Assembly: GCA_003604975.1 (NCBI GenBank) | Contig: QZIR01000067.1 | Coordinates: 1-57,407, forward strand | Source: Desulforudis sp. | GTDB lineage: Bacteria > Bacillota > Desulfotomaculia > Desulfotomaculales > Desulforudaceae | Length of the DNA stretch: 57,407 nt | Reading direction: 5' to 3' | Shown: positions 23,595 through 32,032 of the stretch, in pieces | Numbering within the stretch: position 1 is the stretch's first letter | Layout: each line of letters starts with the position of its first letter | The notes under the pieces: model-generated | Databases searched by the model: none | What the model was told of the DNA's origin: nothing | Seen by the model: only the letters and a program-made list of their open reading frames with translations | Program-made: the position numbers and the translations under genes

Positions 23595-24792
23595 CCGAAG
23601 CGGGGAGGATGCCCTGTTCGGGCCGGTCGAGGAGGGTCGACATTTCTTCCTTGACCTCGCGGATGCGCTGGTATTCGGCATGGGTGAAGGCGGGTACCGC
23701 TTGGTCGTAGAAGTCGAAGATGGCCTGGTCGCAGGGCACGACGCGGAACTTGATACGGTCGGCCTCGGGGGCCTTCTGCACCCAGACCGGGATGTAGTCG
23801 ACGGCGGTCAGCCCGGTTTCCCCGGTGTTCAGGTCCTTGCTGATCTCAAGGTTCAGGATGATCCCGCTGTCGGAATACTGCCAGCGTTGGTTGGAGATAA
23901 AGTTACCCAGGGAGTAGGCGACGAAGCACTCCCTGGGTTCGCCGTCGTGTTCGACGCTTAGGAATTCCATGGGCTGGACCACGTGCGGGTGGCCGCCGAT
24001 GATGATGTCGGTGCCGAGTTCACAGACGCGCTGGGACACATCCTTCTGGTAGGCGCTGGGCGTACGCTGGTACTCATCGCCGTAGTGCAGGCAGCCGATG
24101 ATGATGTCGGCGTCGGCCTCCCGCAGGCGGGAAATTTCTTCGGCAATGGCCTCGTAGTTGATCAGGTTCACGGCGTAGGGGTGGTCTGAAGGAAGCGGGA
24201 GTCCGTTGGTATCGTAGGTGTAGTTGTAGATGCCGACCCGGATGCCTTCAAGGTCGACGACGAAGGGCCGTTCCTTTTCTTCCGCGGTCCGGTGGGTGCC
24301 GATCGCGGCCAGGCCGGCCTCCTCGATCACGTCCAGGGTATGCACAAGTCCCTGCCAGCCCATATCCAGGCTGTGGTTATTGGCGGTGGTCAGGAGATCC
24401 ACGCCGAGCTCACGGAGATCGAGAGCCAGTTCCGAAGGGGTGTTGAACAGGGGGTAGCTGACGAATCCCCGGTGGGCGCCCGCGAGCCGGGTTTCCAGGT
24501 TGGCGATGGTGTAGTCGGCTTCCTCGAAAAACCAGGCGACGTCTGCAAACACGGGCTTGAAGTCGTATTTTTGGGTAGAATGGTCATAAGCCGAGTTTAC
24601 TACCGGCATGTGCATCAAGAGGTCCCCGACCGCCGTAATCCTGACGGTAACCGTCCGGTCTTCTTCCACGACCTCCACCGGTTCGGGCGGGGCGGTGGAC
24701 GGGGCCACGGCTAGCTTATATTCACAGCAGGTACAGAGCAAGCTGAAGAGAATTAGCCCGATAATCAATGAAACCCTGGTTGTGAAGGACAT
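23563..24792 (-). CDS. CapA-family metallophosphatase-like surface protein
   Basis: The 409-residue protein has an N-terminal hydrophobic segment (about 7-24) with Cys residues that suggest a lipoprotein or membrane anchor. The CapA domain follows: ITAVGDLLMHMPVV, YTIANLETRLAG, LLTTANNHSLDMGWQGL, IIGCLHYGDEYQ and DIIIGGHPHVVQPMEF, with the Asp/His/Asn set of calcineurin-like metal sites. CapA proteins aid poly-gamma-glutamate or other polymer handling, but no capBC genes are nearby, so its role is open. ATG ends at 24792; the 3' end overlaps the convergent ttcA-like gene. Confidence 0.85.
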   Translation of the reverse strand: MSFTTRVSLIIGLILFSLLCTCCEYKLAVAPSTAPPEPVEVVEEDRTVTVRITAVGDLLMHMPVVNSAYDHSTQKYDFKPVFADVAWFFEEADYTIANLETRLAGAHRGFVSYPLFNTPSELALDLRELGVDLLTTANNHSLDMGWQGLVHTLDVIEEAGLAAIGTHRTAEEKERPFVVDLEGIRVGIYNYTYDTNGLPLPSDHPYAVNLINYEAIAEEISRLREADADIIIGCLHYGDEYQRTPSAYQKDVSQRVCELGTDIIIGGHPHVVQPMEFLSVEHDGEPRECFVAYSLGNFISNQRWQYSDSGIILNLEISKDLNTGETGLTAVDYIPVWVQKAPEADRIKFRVVPCDQAIFDFYDQAVPAFTHAEYQRIREVKEEMSTLLDRPEQGILPASAIAVSKGSQG

Positions 24793-24904
24793 GTATTATT
24801 CACCACCGGATGTGGTATTTCGGTAATCTGCCTGCGATTCCCTGCCAGGGAAGGATATTGTTATTCGCTCCGCGAAAACTGTGCGTGAAAGGTTGGGATG
24901 AGGA

Positions 24905-25447
24905 GTGGCGCCCTGTATTCAGAGCGACGACAAACTGGGCGGCCTGGCCCACAAATTGCGAAACGCTTGTTTATCCGGAGACAGCCGTCAGATGGAGAAC
25001 CTCTTTCGTCAGATTGTGGAATTGGACGAAAACTGCGCGGATGCCTGGTACGGCCTGGGGATGCTCTCAATGCAGGATGGCCAGTTCGAGGATGCCTACG
25101 ATTATCTAAGTGAGTTCGTGGCGGTGGCGGAGCTTGACCGGGACGCCGAGGATGCCGAGGTGCTGCTGTGCTTTCTTGAACGTACTTTGTCCGGCGAGGG
25201 GGAAATCCATAACGACCTCCTTGAAGAAGTTGATGAACATTTCCTGATGCGCTATTTCGACGCCGACAAGATTGACGAACCGTACGCCGAGCTGGGCCGC
25301 CTGACGGTGCGGGAAGCGGTGAACACCACGGTCGGCAGGTATGCGTTGCTGGCCCTGATCCGGGAGGATAACGTGTTTAAACAAGCCGCTTTGGACCGGG
25401 GTCTGGCGGTGGCGACGCAGGCGGTCCCGGTAAATGGGACCCATTAG
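24905..25447 (+). CDS. TPR-containing protein of unknown function
   Basis: The frame gives 180 residues with at least one clear tetratricopeptide unit, LFRQIVELDENCADAWYGLG then LSMQDGQFEDAYDYLSEFV (about 38-75). An acidic helical region (EDAEVLLCFLERTL, LLEEVDEHFLMRYFDADKID) follows. It is cytoplasmic, with no signal or membrane segment. GTG 24905 has only a distant AAAGG; ATG 24992 is an alternative that would begin right at the TPR. It may be cotranscribed with the methyltransferase-like gene 60 bases downstream. Confidence 0.65.
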   Translation: MAPCIQSDDKLGGLAHKLRNACLSGDSRQMENLFRQIVELDENCADAWYGLGMLSMQDGQFEDAYDYLSEFVAVAELDRDAEDAEVLLCFLERTLSGEGEIHNDLLEEVDEHFLMRYFDADKIDEPYAELGRLTVREAVNTTVGRYALLALIREDNVFKQAALDRGLAVATQAVPVNGTH

Positions 25448-25507
25448 AGGACATCTGTCCGGTGCAGACGAAACCGGATCACATTTCGTTGTCGGAGGTG
25501 AATGCAG

Positions 25508-26458
25508 GTGCCAAACCCCGAAGCACTCTCGTTTCCCGACGAACTGCTGGTGGTCGGGGGGGCGGTCAGGCTTGGCCTGTTCGATATCCTGGAACAGCGT
25601 GGGTGTACGCTGGCCGAGTTGGCTGACGAGCTCAAGGCGGACCGGCGCGCCCTGGACGCCCTGGTCTTTGCCCTCGACGGCTACGGCTATCTGGAATACT
25701 CCGAAAGAATTCGCCTAACTGAGAGCGCCCGCGAAATGTTCTACAGCCCGGAGAGAGATCGCTACACCGGGTTTTCCTTCATGCACGTCTACAACCGCAT
25801 TCATTATTGGCTCGAGTTGCCCGACACGGTACGCTCCGGTACTCCTCCCGTCCGGCCGAAAGGCCCGGAATGCCTGAAAATCTTCATGGACGCCATGCGT
25901 CACAACGCGCGCAGCGTTGCATCAACGGTGGCGCAGTCCTGTCTGGAAGGCCTGGAACCGCCGGTTCACCTACTGGATGTCGGCGGGGGGCCGTTAAATT
26001 ACGCGTGTGTTTTCGCGGAGCAGGGGGCCGAGGTCACCGTGCTGGATACGCTGGCGGTGGTGGAGCTGATGCGCCCCCGGATCCCGGACGGGCTGAAGAT
26101 CAACATGGTCCCCGGTGACTTCAATGCGGAACTCCCGGCGGGACCTTTTGACCTGATCTATCTCGGTAACATCAGCCACATCTACGGGCCGGAGGACAAC
26201 CTGGCGCTGTTTCGGCGCTGCCACCAGTCGCTCAAACCCGGGGGCAGGCTGGCGGTCTTCGACTTCGTGCGGGGGTTGAGCCTGCGGGCGCCATACATGG
26301 CGATCAACATGCTGATGAGCACGGCGGGGGGCGGGGTCTGGACGGCCACCCAGTATTCCGAGTGGTTGGATGAGGCCGGCTTTGATGGGCCCCAGATCCA
26401 TCATATCCAGGAGCGACAGCTGATCATCGCCCACAAAGAACCACGAGGCGTCGGTTAA
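25508..26458 (+). CDS. SAM-dependent O-methyltransferase-like protein
   Basis: The 316-residue protein has the layout of plant-type and antibiotic O-methyltransferases: an N-terminal winged helix (LGLFDILEQRGCTLAELADE, DRRALDALVFALDGYGYL) and a C-terminal Rossmann domain. SAM motif I is HLLDVGGGPLNYACVFAEQG (about 157-176); motif II includes VTVLDTLAVVEL, and FDLIYLGNISHIYGPEDN and LKPGGRLAVFDFV follow. The substrate is unknown. GTG 25508 is preferred because GGAGG is nine bases upstream; ATG 25502 would be only three bases from it. Confidence 0.82.
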   Translation: MPNPEALSFPDELLVVGGAVRLGLFDILEQRGCTLAELADELKADRRALDALVFALDGYGYLEYSERIRLTESAREMFYSPERDRYTGFSFMHVYNRIHYWLELPDTVRSGTPPVRPKGPECLKIFMDAMRHNARSVASTVAQSCLEGLEPPVHLLDVGGGPLNYACVFAEQGAEVTVLDTLAVVELMRPRIPDGLKINMVPGDFNAELPAGPFDLIYLGNISHIYGPEDNLALFRRCHQSLKPGGRLAVFDFVRGLSLRAPYMAINMLMSTAGGGVWTATQYSEWLDEAGFDGPQIHHIQERQLIIAHKEPRGVG

Positions 26459-26545
26459 CGGTCGAAATCTTCCATGTACCGTCAAAGTCTTGCCTCATCG
26501 CGGTTTCAACTATACACTAGATAAAAATGTATCGGAGATGGACGA

Positions 26546-27328
26546 TTGCAGATGCTAGTGGCCGGTATCGACATCGGGTCGTTATCTACGGAAGCAGTGC
26601 TCTTATCTAACCGTAAACTTGTTTCTTACTCGATTCTGGCGACGGGAGCGGACAGCCGGGGAGCGGCCCATAGGGCGCTGGACGAGGCCCTGGGTTTGGC
26701 CGGGGCGTCTCCTGCAGCGGTCCGGTTTACGGTTTCCACGGGATATGGACGGACGAATGTTCCCTTTGCGGATCTGCAGGTCACGGAGATCACCTGTCAC
26801 GCCTACGGCGCCCTGTACAGCTTCTTGGATACCCGTACGATCATTGACATCGGGGGCCAGGACAGCAAGGTGATCCGGCTCGACGAGGCCGGCAGCGTGG
26901 TCGATTTTGCGATGAATGATAAGTGTGCGGCCGGTACCGGGCGTTTTCTGGAGGTAATGGCGCGGGCTCTGGAAGTGGACGTGGACGAGCTGGCGGAACT
27001 GGCGGTCGGGGCGTCACGAGCGGCGCCGGTGAGCAACGTGTGTACGGTTTTCGCCGAGTCCGAGATCGTATCTTTGATCGGTCAGGGCGTTCCCCGCCCG
27101 GAGATCGCCCTGGGGATCCTGGAATCGGTGGCCGAGCGTGTGGTCAGCATGGTGAAGCGGGTCGGCCTGGTTCCAAAAGTGACCATGACGGGTGGGGTAG
27201 CCAAGAACAAGGGCGTGGTGAAGGCGCTGGAGCGCCGGCTGGGTACGGAGATCCGGGTGCCCGAGGAGCCACAGATCGCCGGTGCGCTGGGCGCGGCCTT
27301 GATCGCGGAATCAAAAGCATCCAGGTAG
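26546..27328 (+). CDS. 2-hydroxyacyl-CoA dehydratase activator-type ATPase
   Basis: This 260-residue ASKHA ATPase is of the BadF/BadG/HgdC family. It has the phosphate loop GIDIGSLSTEAVLL at the start, IIDIGGQDSKVIRLDE near 97-112, and the cluster-ligand cysteines in NDKCAAGTGRFLEVMA (about 129) and NVCTVFAESEIVS (about 167). Activators of this kind form a homodimer bridged by one 4Fe-4S cluster and use ATP to inject a low-potential electron into a dehydratase or benzoyl-CoA-reductase-like partner. No partner gene is adjacent. TTG 26546 follows GGAG at good spacing; ATG 26552 is an alternative. Confidence 0.88.
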   Translation: MQMLVAGIDIGSLSTEAVLLSNRKLVSYSILATGADSRGAAHRALDEALGLAGASPAAVRFTVSTGYGRTNVPFADLQVTEITCHAYGALYSFLDTRTIIDIGGQDSKVIRLDEAGSVVDFAMNDKCAAGTGRFLEVMARALEVDVDELAELAVGASRAAPVSNVCTVFAESEIVSLIGQGVPRPEIALGILESVAERVVSMVKRVGLVPKVTMTGGVAKNKGVVKALERRLGTEIRVPEEPQIAGALGAALIAESKASR

Positions 27329-27331
27329 GGA

Positions 27332-27823
27332 TTATAGAATAACGGTGAAGAACCACACAATCATTACCGTCGCGATGGCGAACTTCAGCAGTGTGCCGCC
27401 TACAAACCCCACCAGGGTGCCGATCCCGACCTGCACGGCACGGGACGGAGAGCCTCCGGCCAATAACTCTCCGGCCAGGGCGCCCACAAACGGGCCGATA
27501 ATCACCCCAAAGGGGCCAAATAGCAGGACACCGAACAAAATCCCAACTGCGCTGCCCCAGAGGGCGGCTTTGGAACCACCGAACCGTTTGACACCCCAGA
27601 CATTTGCGGCATAATCAACGGCGAAGGCCAGACCGACGCCGACCGCCTGCCCAAGATAGAAGGCCGGCGTAAGGTTTTCGAATCCGGTAAGGAAGCCGTA
27701 TACCAGCATACCCAGCCAAATCAGGCCGATACCGGGGATGATCGGGAAGACGATCCCGATGATCCCGACCACAAAGAAGAGGACGGCAATGCCGACAGCC
27801 AGAGTAGACAACTGGATAACCAC
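27332..27823 (-). CDS. DUF456 membrane protein
   Basis: This 163-residue integral membrane protein has about four hydrophobic segments: VGIAVLFFVVGIIGIVFPII, a Gly-rich hairpin GIGLIWLGMLVYGFLTGF, ALWGSAVGILFGVLLFGPFG with VIIGPFVGALAGELLAGG, and a C-terminal helix. The Gly-zipper-like centre (GPFGVIIGPFVGALAGELL) is the hallmark of the DUF456 family, whose function is unknown. It is convergent with the activator gene, three bases apart, and starts with GTG. Confidence 0.85.
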   Translation of the reverse strand: MVIQLSTLAVGIAVLFFVVGIIGIVFPIIPGIGLIWLGMLVYGFLTGFENLTPAFYLGQAVGVGLAFAVDYAANVWGVKRFGGSKAALWGSAVGILFGVLLFGPFGVIIGPFVGALAGELLAGGSPSRAVQVGIGTLVGFVGGTLLKFAIATVMIVWFFTVIL

Positions 27824-27957
27824 CTTCCGGCAGATTGGGGAAGGGCACCTGAGTCATTCTACCAACGGCTTAAATTATGGTCAATCAAGGATTTGGAAAT
27901 TAGGCGGCGAACTTGGCCCGGAAGGGTCCGAAGAGGTGAGGGACGGTACGTGTCGGG

Positions 27958-28227
27958 TTGTTAACCATAGACCTGCACCTGGGCGAGGCCCAGAGTCTTA
28001 AGGACCGGCGGCGAATCTTAAAGAGCCTGCTCACCCGGCTGGGTAACCGGTACAACGTGTCGGTGGCCGAATCCGGAAACGGTGATTTGTGGCAGCGCGC
28101 GGAGATCGGGGTGGCCGTGGTCAGCAACAGCACGCCGCACGTGCACGAAATGCTGTTTGAGGTCATGCGTTTCATCGAGAGTCAGGGTACGGTGACCGTG
28201 ATCAGCTCCCGCATGGAAATCTTATGA
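27958..28227 (+). CDS. DUF503 family small protein
   Basis: The 89-residue cytoplasmic protein matches the DUF503 (YlxP-like) family: LTIDLHLGEAQSLKDRRRIL, then SLLTRLGNRYNVSVAE, AEIGVAVVSNSTPHVHEML and FIESQGTVTVISSRMEIL. The ferredoxin-like fold has been suggested to bind RNA or ribosome-assembly factors, but its role is unknown. TTG 27958 is the only start codon after the preceding in-frame stop; GAGGTGAGGG lies about 14 bases upstream. It is normally near nusA-infB; here it is solitary and divergent from the DUF456 gene. Confidence 0.8.
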   Translation: MLTIDLHLGEAQSLKDRRRILKSLLTRLGNRYNVSVAESGNGDLWQRAEIGVAVVSNSTPHVHEMLFEVMRFIESQGTVTVISSRMEIL

Positions 28228-28296
28228 ACAAATTATTTGGCAGATTACAGAGGAATTTGGTGGTTCTGCGTTGAAGAGAAAATTCTTATGGCCTCG

Positions 28297-28322
28297 GCCG
28301 GAACCACCGGTTCGGGCTTTTT
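28297..28322 (+). terminator. Terminator/attenuator before livG
   Basis: GCCGGAACC (28297-28305) and GGTTCGGGC (28309-28317) form a nine-position stem with one mismatch and a three-base loop, followed by TTTTTA. It stops readthrough from the DUF503 gene or attenuates the Liv operon. Its position argues that the livG coding region starts after it. Confidence 0.7.
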
Positions 28323-28347
28323 ATTAAAGAAGGGATGTATTGATCAG

Positions 28348-29115
28348 TTGACTCCCCAACTGACTATCGAAGGTCTGACCCTTCATTTCGGGGGCGTAAC
28401 CGCCCTTACCGGAATCTACCTCGAAATCATGCGGGGCGAGATCTTGGCTGTAATCGGCCCGAACGGGGCCGGCAAGACCAGCCTCTTAAACTGTATCAGC
28501 GGCCTGTACCGGCCGAGTGAGGGCAAGATCGCCTTCGAAGACCGGGAAATTACCCAGCTGGCACCGTACCAGCGGGCCCGCATGGGGATCGGGCGCACCT
28601 TCCAAAACATTGAGCTGTTCAAACACATGACCGTGCTGGAGAACCTGATGCTCGGCCGGCATGTTCACCTAAAACCCGGCCTGATCAGCAGCGGACTGTA
28701 CTGGGGGCGGGCGCAGCGCGAGGAAGTGAAACACCGCCGCCGGGTAGAGGAGATCATCGACTTCCTGGAGATCCAGAGTATCCGCAAGAAGCCCGTCGGA
28801 ATGCTGGCTTACGGCCTGCAAAAGAGGGTCGAGCTCGGTCGGGCGCTGGCGATGGAGCCGACCCTGCTGCTGCTGGACGAGCCGATGGCCGGCATGAACA
28901 TCGAGGAGAAGGAAGACATGGCCCGCTTTGTCCTAGACGTGAGCGAGGAGTGGGGGACCACGATGGTACTCATCGAGCACGATATGGGCGTGGTCATGGA
29001 CGTATCGGACCGGGTCTGTGTACTGGACTTCGGGCGCCAGATCGCCGATGGGACACCCGAGAAGGTCCAGCAGGATCCGCTGGTGATCCGGGCCTACCTC
29101 GGTCAGCAGCAGTAG
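28348..29115 (+). CDS. livG: Liv-type ABC transporter ATPase (LivG)
   Basis: The product is 255 residues from TTG 28348. It is the LivG-type nucleotide-binding subunit of a branched-chain-amino-acid-like importer. Walker A is GPNGAGKTSLLN, the signature region is LAYGLQKRVELGRALAME (degenerate LSGGQ), and Walker B is TLLLLDEPMAGMN. It has the LivG-specific 'HVHLK' loop after LMLGR. The frame is open upstream to 28237, including ATG 28288, but that would place the terminator hairpin inside the gene and add about 20-37 residues not seen in the family. It is first in an operon with fadD-like, livH, livM, livJ, livF and two more genes. Confidence 0.9.
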   Translation: MTPQLTIEGLTLHFGGVTALTGIYLEIMRGEILAVIGPNGAGKTSLLNCISGLYRPSEGKIAFEDREITQLAPYQRARMGIGRTFQNIELFKHMTVLENLMLGRHVHLKPGLISSGLYWGRAQREEVKHRRRVEEIIDFLEIQSIRKKPVGMLAYGLQKRVELGRALAMEPTLLLLDEPMAGMNIEEKEDMARFVLDVSEEWGTTMVLIEHDMGVVMDVSDRVCVLDFGRQIADGTPEKVQQDPLVIRAYLGQQQ

Positions 29116-29124
29116 GTATCCGTT

Positions 29125-29144
29125 GGCAAACGAAGCTGTTTGCC
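29125..29144 (+). terminator. Weak hairpin after livG
   Basis: GGCAAAC (29125-29131) and GTTTGCC (29138-29144) form a seven-bp stem followed by CTTTCC. The weak T tract suggests partial termination or RNA-end protection rather than a full stop. Confidence 0.35.
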
Positions 29145-29169
29145 CTTTCCAGACAACGGCGTAAGGCAG

Positions 29170-29217
29170 AGATTGTACCGAAACGAGGTAATCACAGTAA
29201 GTGTTTCGTAACAATCT
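29170..29217. promoter_or_regulatory. 15-bp inverted repeat before acyl-CoA synthetase
   Basis: Arms at 29170-29184 (AGATTGTACCGAAAC) and 29203-29217 (GTTTCGTAACAATCT) match at 13 of 15 positions and flank an 18-base centre. It ends 18 bases before the ATG of the acyl-CoA synthetase gene. Candidate roles are a dimeric repressor site, for example of the TetR type common near fatty-acid genes, or a leader hairpin. Confidence 0.5.
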
Positions 29218-29235
29218 CCCAGAAGGGTGTAGTTG

Positions 29236-31140
29236 ATGCAGGACCACAATACCATCCCCAAACTACTGGTACGAAACGCCAGCCTATACGGTAACAAGAC
29301 CGCGCTGCGGGAGAAGGAATACGGCATCTGGCAGTCTGTCAGCTGGACTGATTACCTCGAGCACGTACGCCGGTTCGCCCTCGGACTGGCTGCGCTGGGT
29401 TTCGGGCACGGGGACAAGCTGGCGATTATCGGGGACAACCGTCCGGAGTGGGTTTACGCGGAGTTGGCGGCACAGGCCCTGGGTGGTGTGGCCGTGGGGA
29501 TTTACCAGGACAGCCTTCCCAAAGAAATCGCCTACGTGATCGATCATGCCGACGCGCGCCTGATCGTGGTTGAGGATCAGGAACAGGTCGACAAGATGCT
29601 CGAGATCAAGAGCGAGATGCCGAAGGTGGAGAAGGTCGTCTTTTACGACGAAAAGGGGATGAAGAATTACCGGGACCCCTTGCTGATCTCCTTTCCCGAG
29701 ATGGAAGAACTCGGCGAAGCCTTCGGACGTGATCATCCGGATTACTTCCTCAACGAGGTGGCAAAGGGCTCCGGTGCAGACCCGGCAATCATTTCCTATA
29801 CCTCGGGTACCACCGGGACGCCTAAGGGCGCCGTGCTTTCCCACGATAACCTCCTGTCAATGGCGAAGAACCTCTTGAGCCTTGATCCCCTGACTGCGCG
29901 TGACGAGTTCCTATCCTTCCTGCCCCTGGCCTGGGCCGGTGAACAGATGATGTCCATTTCCGCGGCACTCTGGTCGGGGATGACCGTGAACTTCCCCGAA
30001 GAGCCGGAGACGGTACAGGAGAACCTCAAAGAGATCGGACCGCATGTGATGTTCTCACCCCCCCGGATTTGGGAGGACATGGTGTCGAAGGTGCAGGTCA
30101 AGATAGACGACTCTAGGTGGCTCAAACGCCTCGCGTACCGGACGTTTATGCCCATCGGGTACCGGGCGGCCGAGGCCAGGTTTGCCGGCCGGAGTGTCCC
30201 CCTTGGGCTGCGGGCGTTGTACTTCCTGGGTGACCTGATCGTCTTCAGCGCGATCAAGGACCACCTGGGCCTGGTAAAGCTCAAACGTGCCTATACCGGT
30301 GGGGCTGCCCTCGGCCCGGACGTTTTCCGCTTCTTCCACGCCCTCGGGGTCAACCTGAAACAGATCTACGGCCAGACGGAGATCGCCGGTATTTCGGTCA
30401 TTCACCGGGATGGGGCGATCAAGTTCAATACCGTTGGCGTACCGATCCTGGAGACCGAAGTCCGGCTCGCCGACGACGGGGAGATTATCTCGCGCAGCCC
30501 GAGTGTGTTTCTGGGCTACTACAAGGATCCCGAAGCCACCGCCCGCACACTGGTGGACGGCTGGCTGTATTCGGGTGATGCCGGGTATCTCGATGAGGAT
30601 GGACACCTGATCGTCATTGACCGTATCAAGGACGTCATGCGTCTGCAGGACGGGACCGCCTTCTCACCCCAGTTCATCGAAAACAAGCTCAAATTCAGCC
30701 AGTACGTCAAGGAAGCCGTAGTCCTCGGGCAGAACCGCGGGTACGTTACGGCGATGATCAATATCGAGATGGGGAACGTCGGCAAGTACGCCGAAAAAAA
30801 CCAGATCCCTTATACCACATACGTGGACCTGACTCAAAAAGAGGTCGTGTTGGAGCTGATCGCCCGTGAGGTCGCGGGAGTAAACAAGGACCTGCCCGAG
30901 GCGGTTCGGATCAAGCGCTTTGTGGTGCTGCACAAGGAACTGGACGCCGACGACGAGGAACTGACCCGCACACGCAAGGTCCGGCGGGGCTTCGTTGCCG
31001 AGAAATACAAGGTGCTGGTGGATGCCCTTTACGGTACCCAGGACGTGGTGAACGTGGAGACCGAGGTGAAGTACCGCGACGGCCGTATGGCCCGTATCCA
31101 GACTTCACTTAAAGTAATGCAGATCGAGCAGGTGGGGTGA
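29236..31140 (+). CDS. Long-chain acyl-CoA synthetase (AMP-forming)
   Basis: This 634-residue ANL-superfamily enzyme activates a carboxylic acid with ATP and CoA. The P-loop is AIISYTSGTTGTPKGAVLSH near 180, with IYGQTEIAGISVIHRDG (A5 motif) near 377, YSGDAGYLDEDGHL (A7) and DRIKDVMRLQDGT (A8) near 462. The A10 lysine region appears as ELTRTRKVRRGFV. Length fits fatty-acid CoA ligases with an N-terminal extension. It lies between livG and livH, so its substrate is probably what the transporter brings in. ATG 29236 follows AGAAGGG by eight bases. Confidence 0.9.
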   Translation: MQDHNTIPKLLVRNASLYGNKTALREKEYGIWQSVSWTDYLEHVRRFALGLAALGFGHGDKLAIIGDNRPEWVYAELAAQALGGVAVGIYQDSLPKEIAYVIDHADARLIVVEDQEQVDKMLEIKSEMPKVEKVVFYDEKGMKNYRDPLLISFPEMEELGEAFGRDHPDYFLNEVAKGSGADPAIISYTSGTTGTPKGAVLSHDNLLSMAKNLLSLDPLTARDEFLSFLPLAWAGEQMMSISAALWSGMTVNFPEEPETVQENLKEIGPHVMFSPPRIWEDMVSKVQVKIDDSRWLKRLAYRTFMPIGYRAAEARFAGRSVPLGLRALYFLGDLIVFSAIKDHLGLVKLKRAYTGGAALGPDVFRFFHALGVNLKQIYGQTEIAGISVIHRDGAIKFNTVGVPILETEVRLADDGEIISRSPSVFLGYYKDPEATARTLVDGWLYSGDAGYLDEDGHLIVIDRIKDVMRLQDGTAFSPQFIENKLKFSQYVKEAVVLGQNRGYVTAMINIEMGNVGKYAEKNQIPYTTYVDLTQKEVVLELIAREVAGVNKDLPEAVRIKRFVVLHKELDADDEELTRTRKVRRGFVAEKYKVLVDALYGTQDVVNVETEVKYRDGRMARIQTSLKVMQIEQVG

Positions 31141-31144
31141 GCCG

Positions 31145-32029
31145 ATGGATTTTTTCCTGCAACTGGTAATAACCGGCCTGGTGGTCGGCAGCGTTTACGC
31201 CCTGGTGGCGCTTGGATTTGTCCTAATCTATAAGTCCAGTGACGTGATCAACTTCGCGCAGGGCGAGTTCCTGCTGGTAGGCGCCTACATCGCCCTGACC
31301 ATGGTTATGCTATACAACGTTCCGTTTCTGGCCGCGGTGGCGCTGACCCTAGGGTTCTGTGTCCTACTCGGCCTGCTGGTGGAAAGGCTGGTCTTGCGGC
31401 CCTTCATCGGTGAACCGGTAATATCGGTGATCATGGCCACGATCGGCCTTTCGCTGCTGATGCGTGGGCTGGTCCAGATGATCTGGGGAACCGACACGCG
31501 CACTTTCCCGGGGATCTTTTCCGATACGCCGATCCGCATGGGCGAACTCGTGGTTTCATCGGTTTACTTGTGGTCGTTGGCGCTGGCCATCCTGCTGCTG
31601 GTCGTGTTTAACCTTTTCTTCAAGTATTCCAGCACCGGGATCGTGATGCGGGCGGCCGCCGACGACCAGATGGCGGCGCTTTCGATGGGGATCAGTGTCA
31701 AGCGCATTGTGGCCATCACCTGGGCCATCGCCGCCGTGGTGGCGGCCGTGGGCGGGATCCTGCTGGGGAACATCAACGGGATCAATCCTACACTGGCCTA
31801 CATCGGCCTTTTGGTATTGCCCGTGGTTATTCTCGGCGGCCTCGACAGCATTCCGGGCGCGATCGTAGGCGGGTTTACGATTGGTCTCCTCGAGGCCCTG
31901 GCCGGAGGCTACCTCGACCCGATCTTCGGCGGGGGTGTAAAGGAAGTGGCCCCCTTTGTGGTACTGGTCATCGTGTTAATGATTCGCCCCTACGGGCTGT
32001 TTGGTAAGGAAATCATTGAAAGGGTGTAG
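31145..32029 (+). CDS. livH: Liv-type ABC transporter permease (LivH)
   Basis: The 294-residue inner-membrane permease has about eight hydrophobic helices. Diagnostic LivH segments are GLVVGSVYALVALGFVLIYK at the N terminus, INFAQGEFLLVGAYIAL near 37, MRAAADDQMAALSMGI near 175 (cytoplasmic EAA-like loop), and LPVVILGGLDSIPGAIVGG near 235. It pairs with LivM to form the channel. It starts four bases after the acyl-CoA synthetase stop. Confidence 0.95.
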   Translation: MDFFLQLVITGLVVGSVYALVALGFVLIYKSSDVINFAQGEFLLVGAYIALTMVMLYNVPFLAAVALTLGFCVLLGLLVERLVLRPFIGEPVISVIMATIGLSLLMRGLVQMIWGTDTRTFPGIFSDTPIRMGELVVSSVYLWSLALAILLLVVFNLFFKYSSTGIVMRAAADDQMAALSMGISVKRIVAITWAIAAVVAAVGGILLGNINGINPTLAYIGLLVLPVVILGGLDSIPGAIVGGFTIGLLEALAGGYLDPIFGGGVKEVAPFVVLVIVLMIRPYGLFGKEIIERV

Positions 32030-32032
32030 AAG

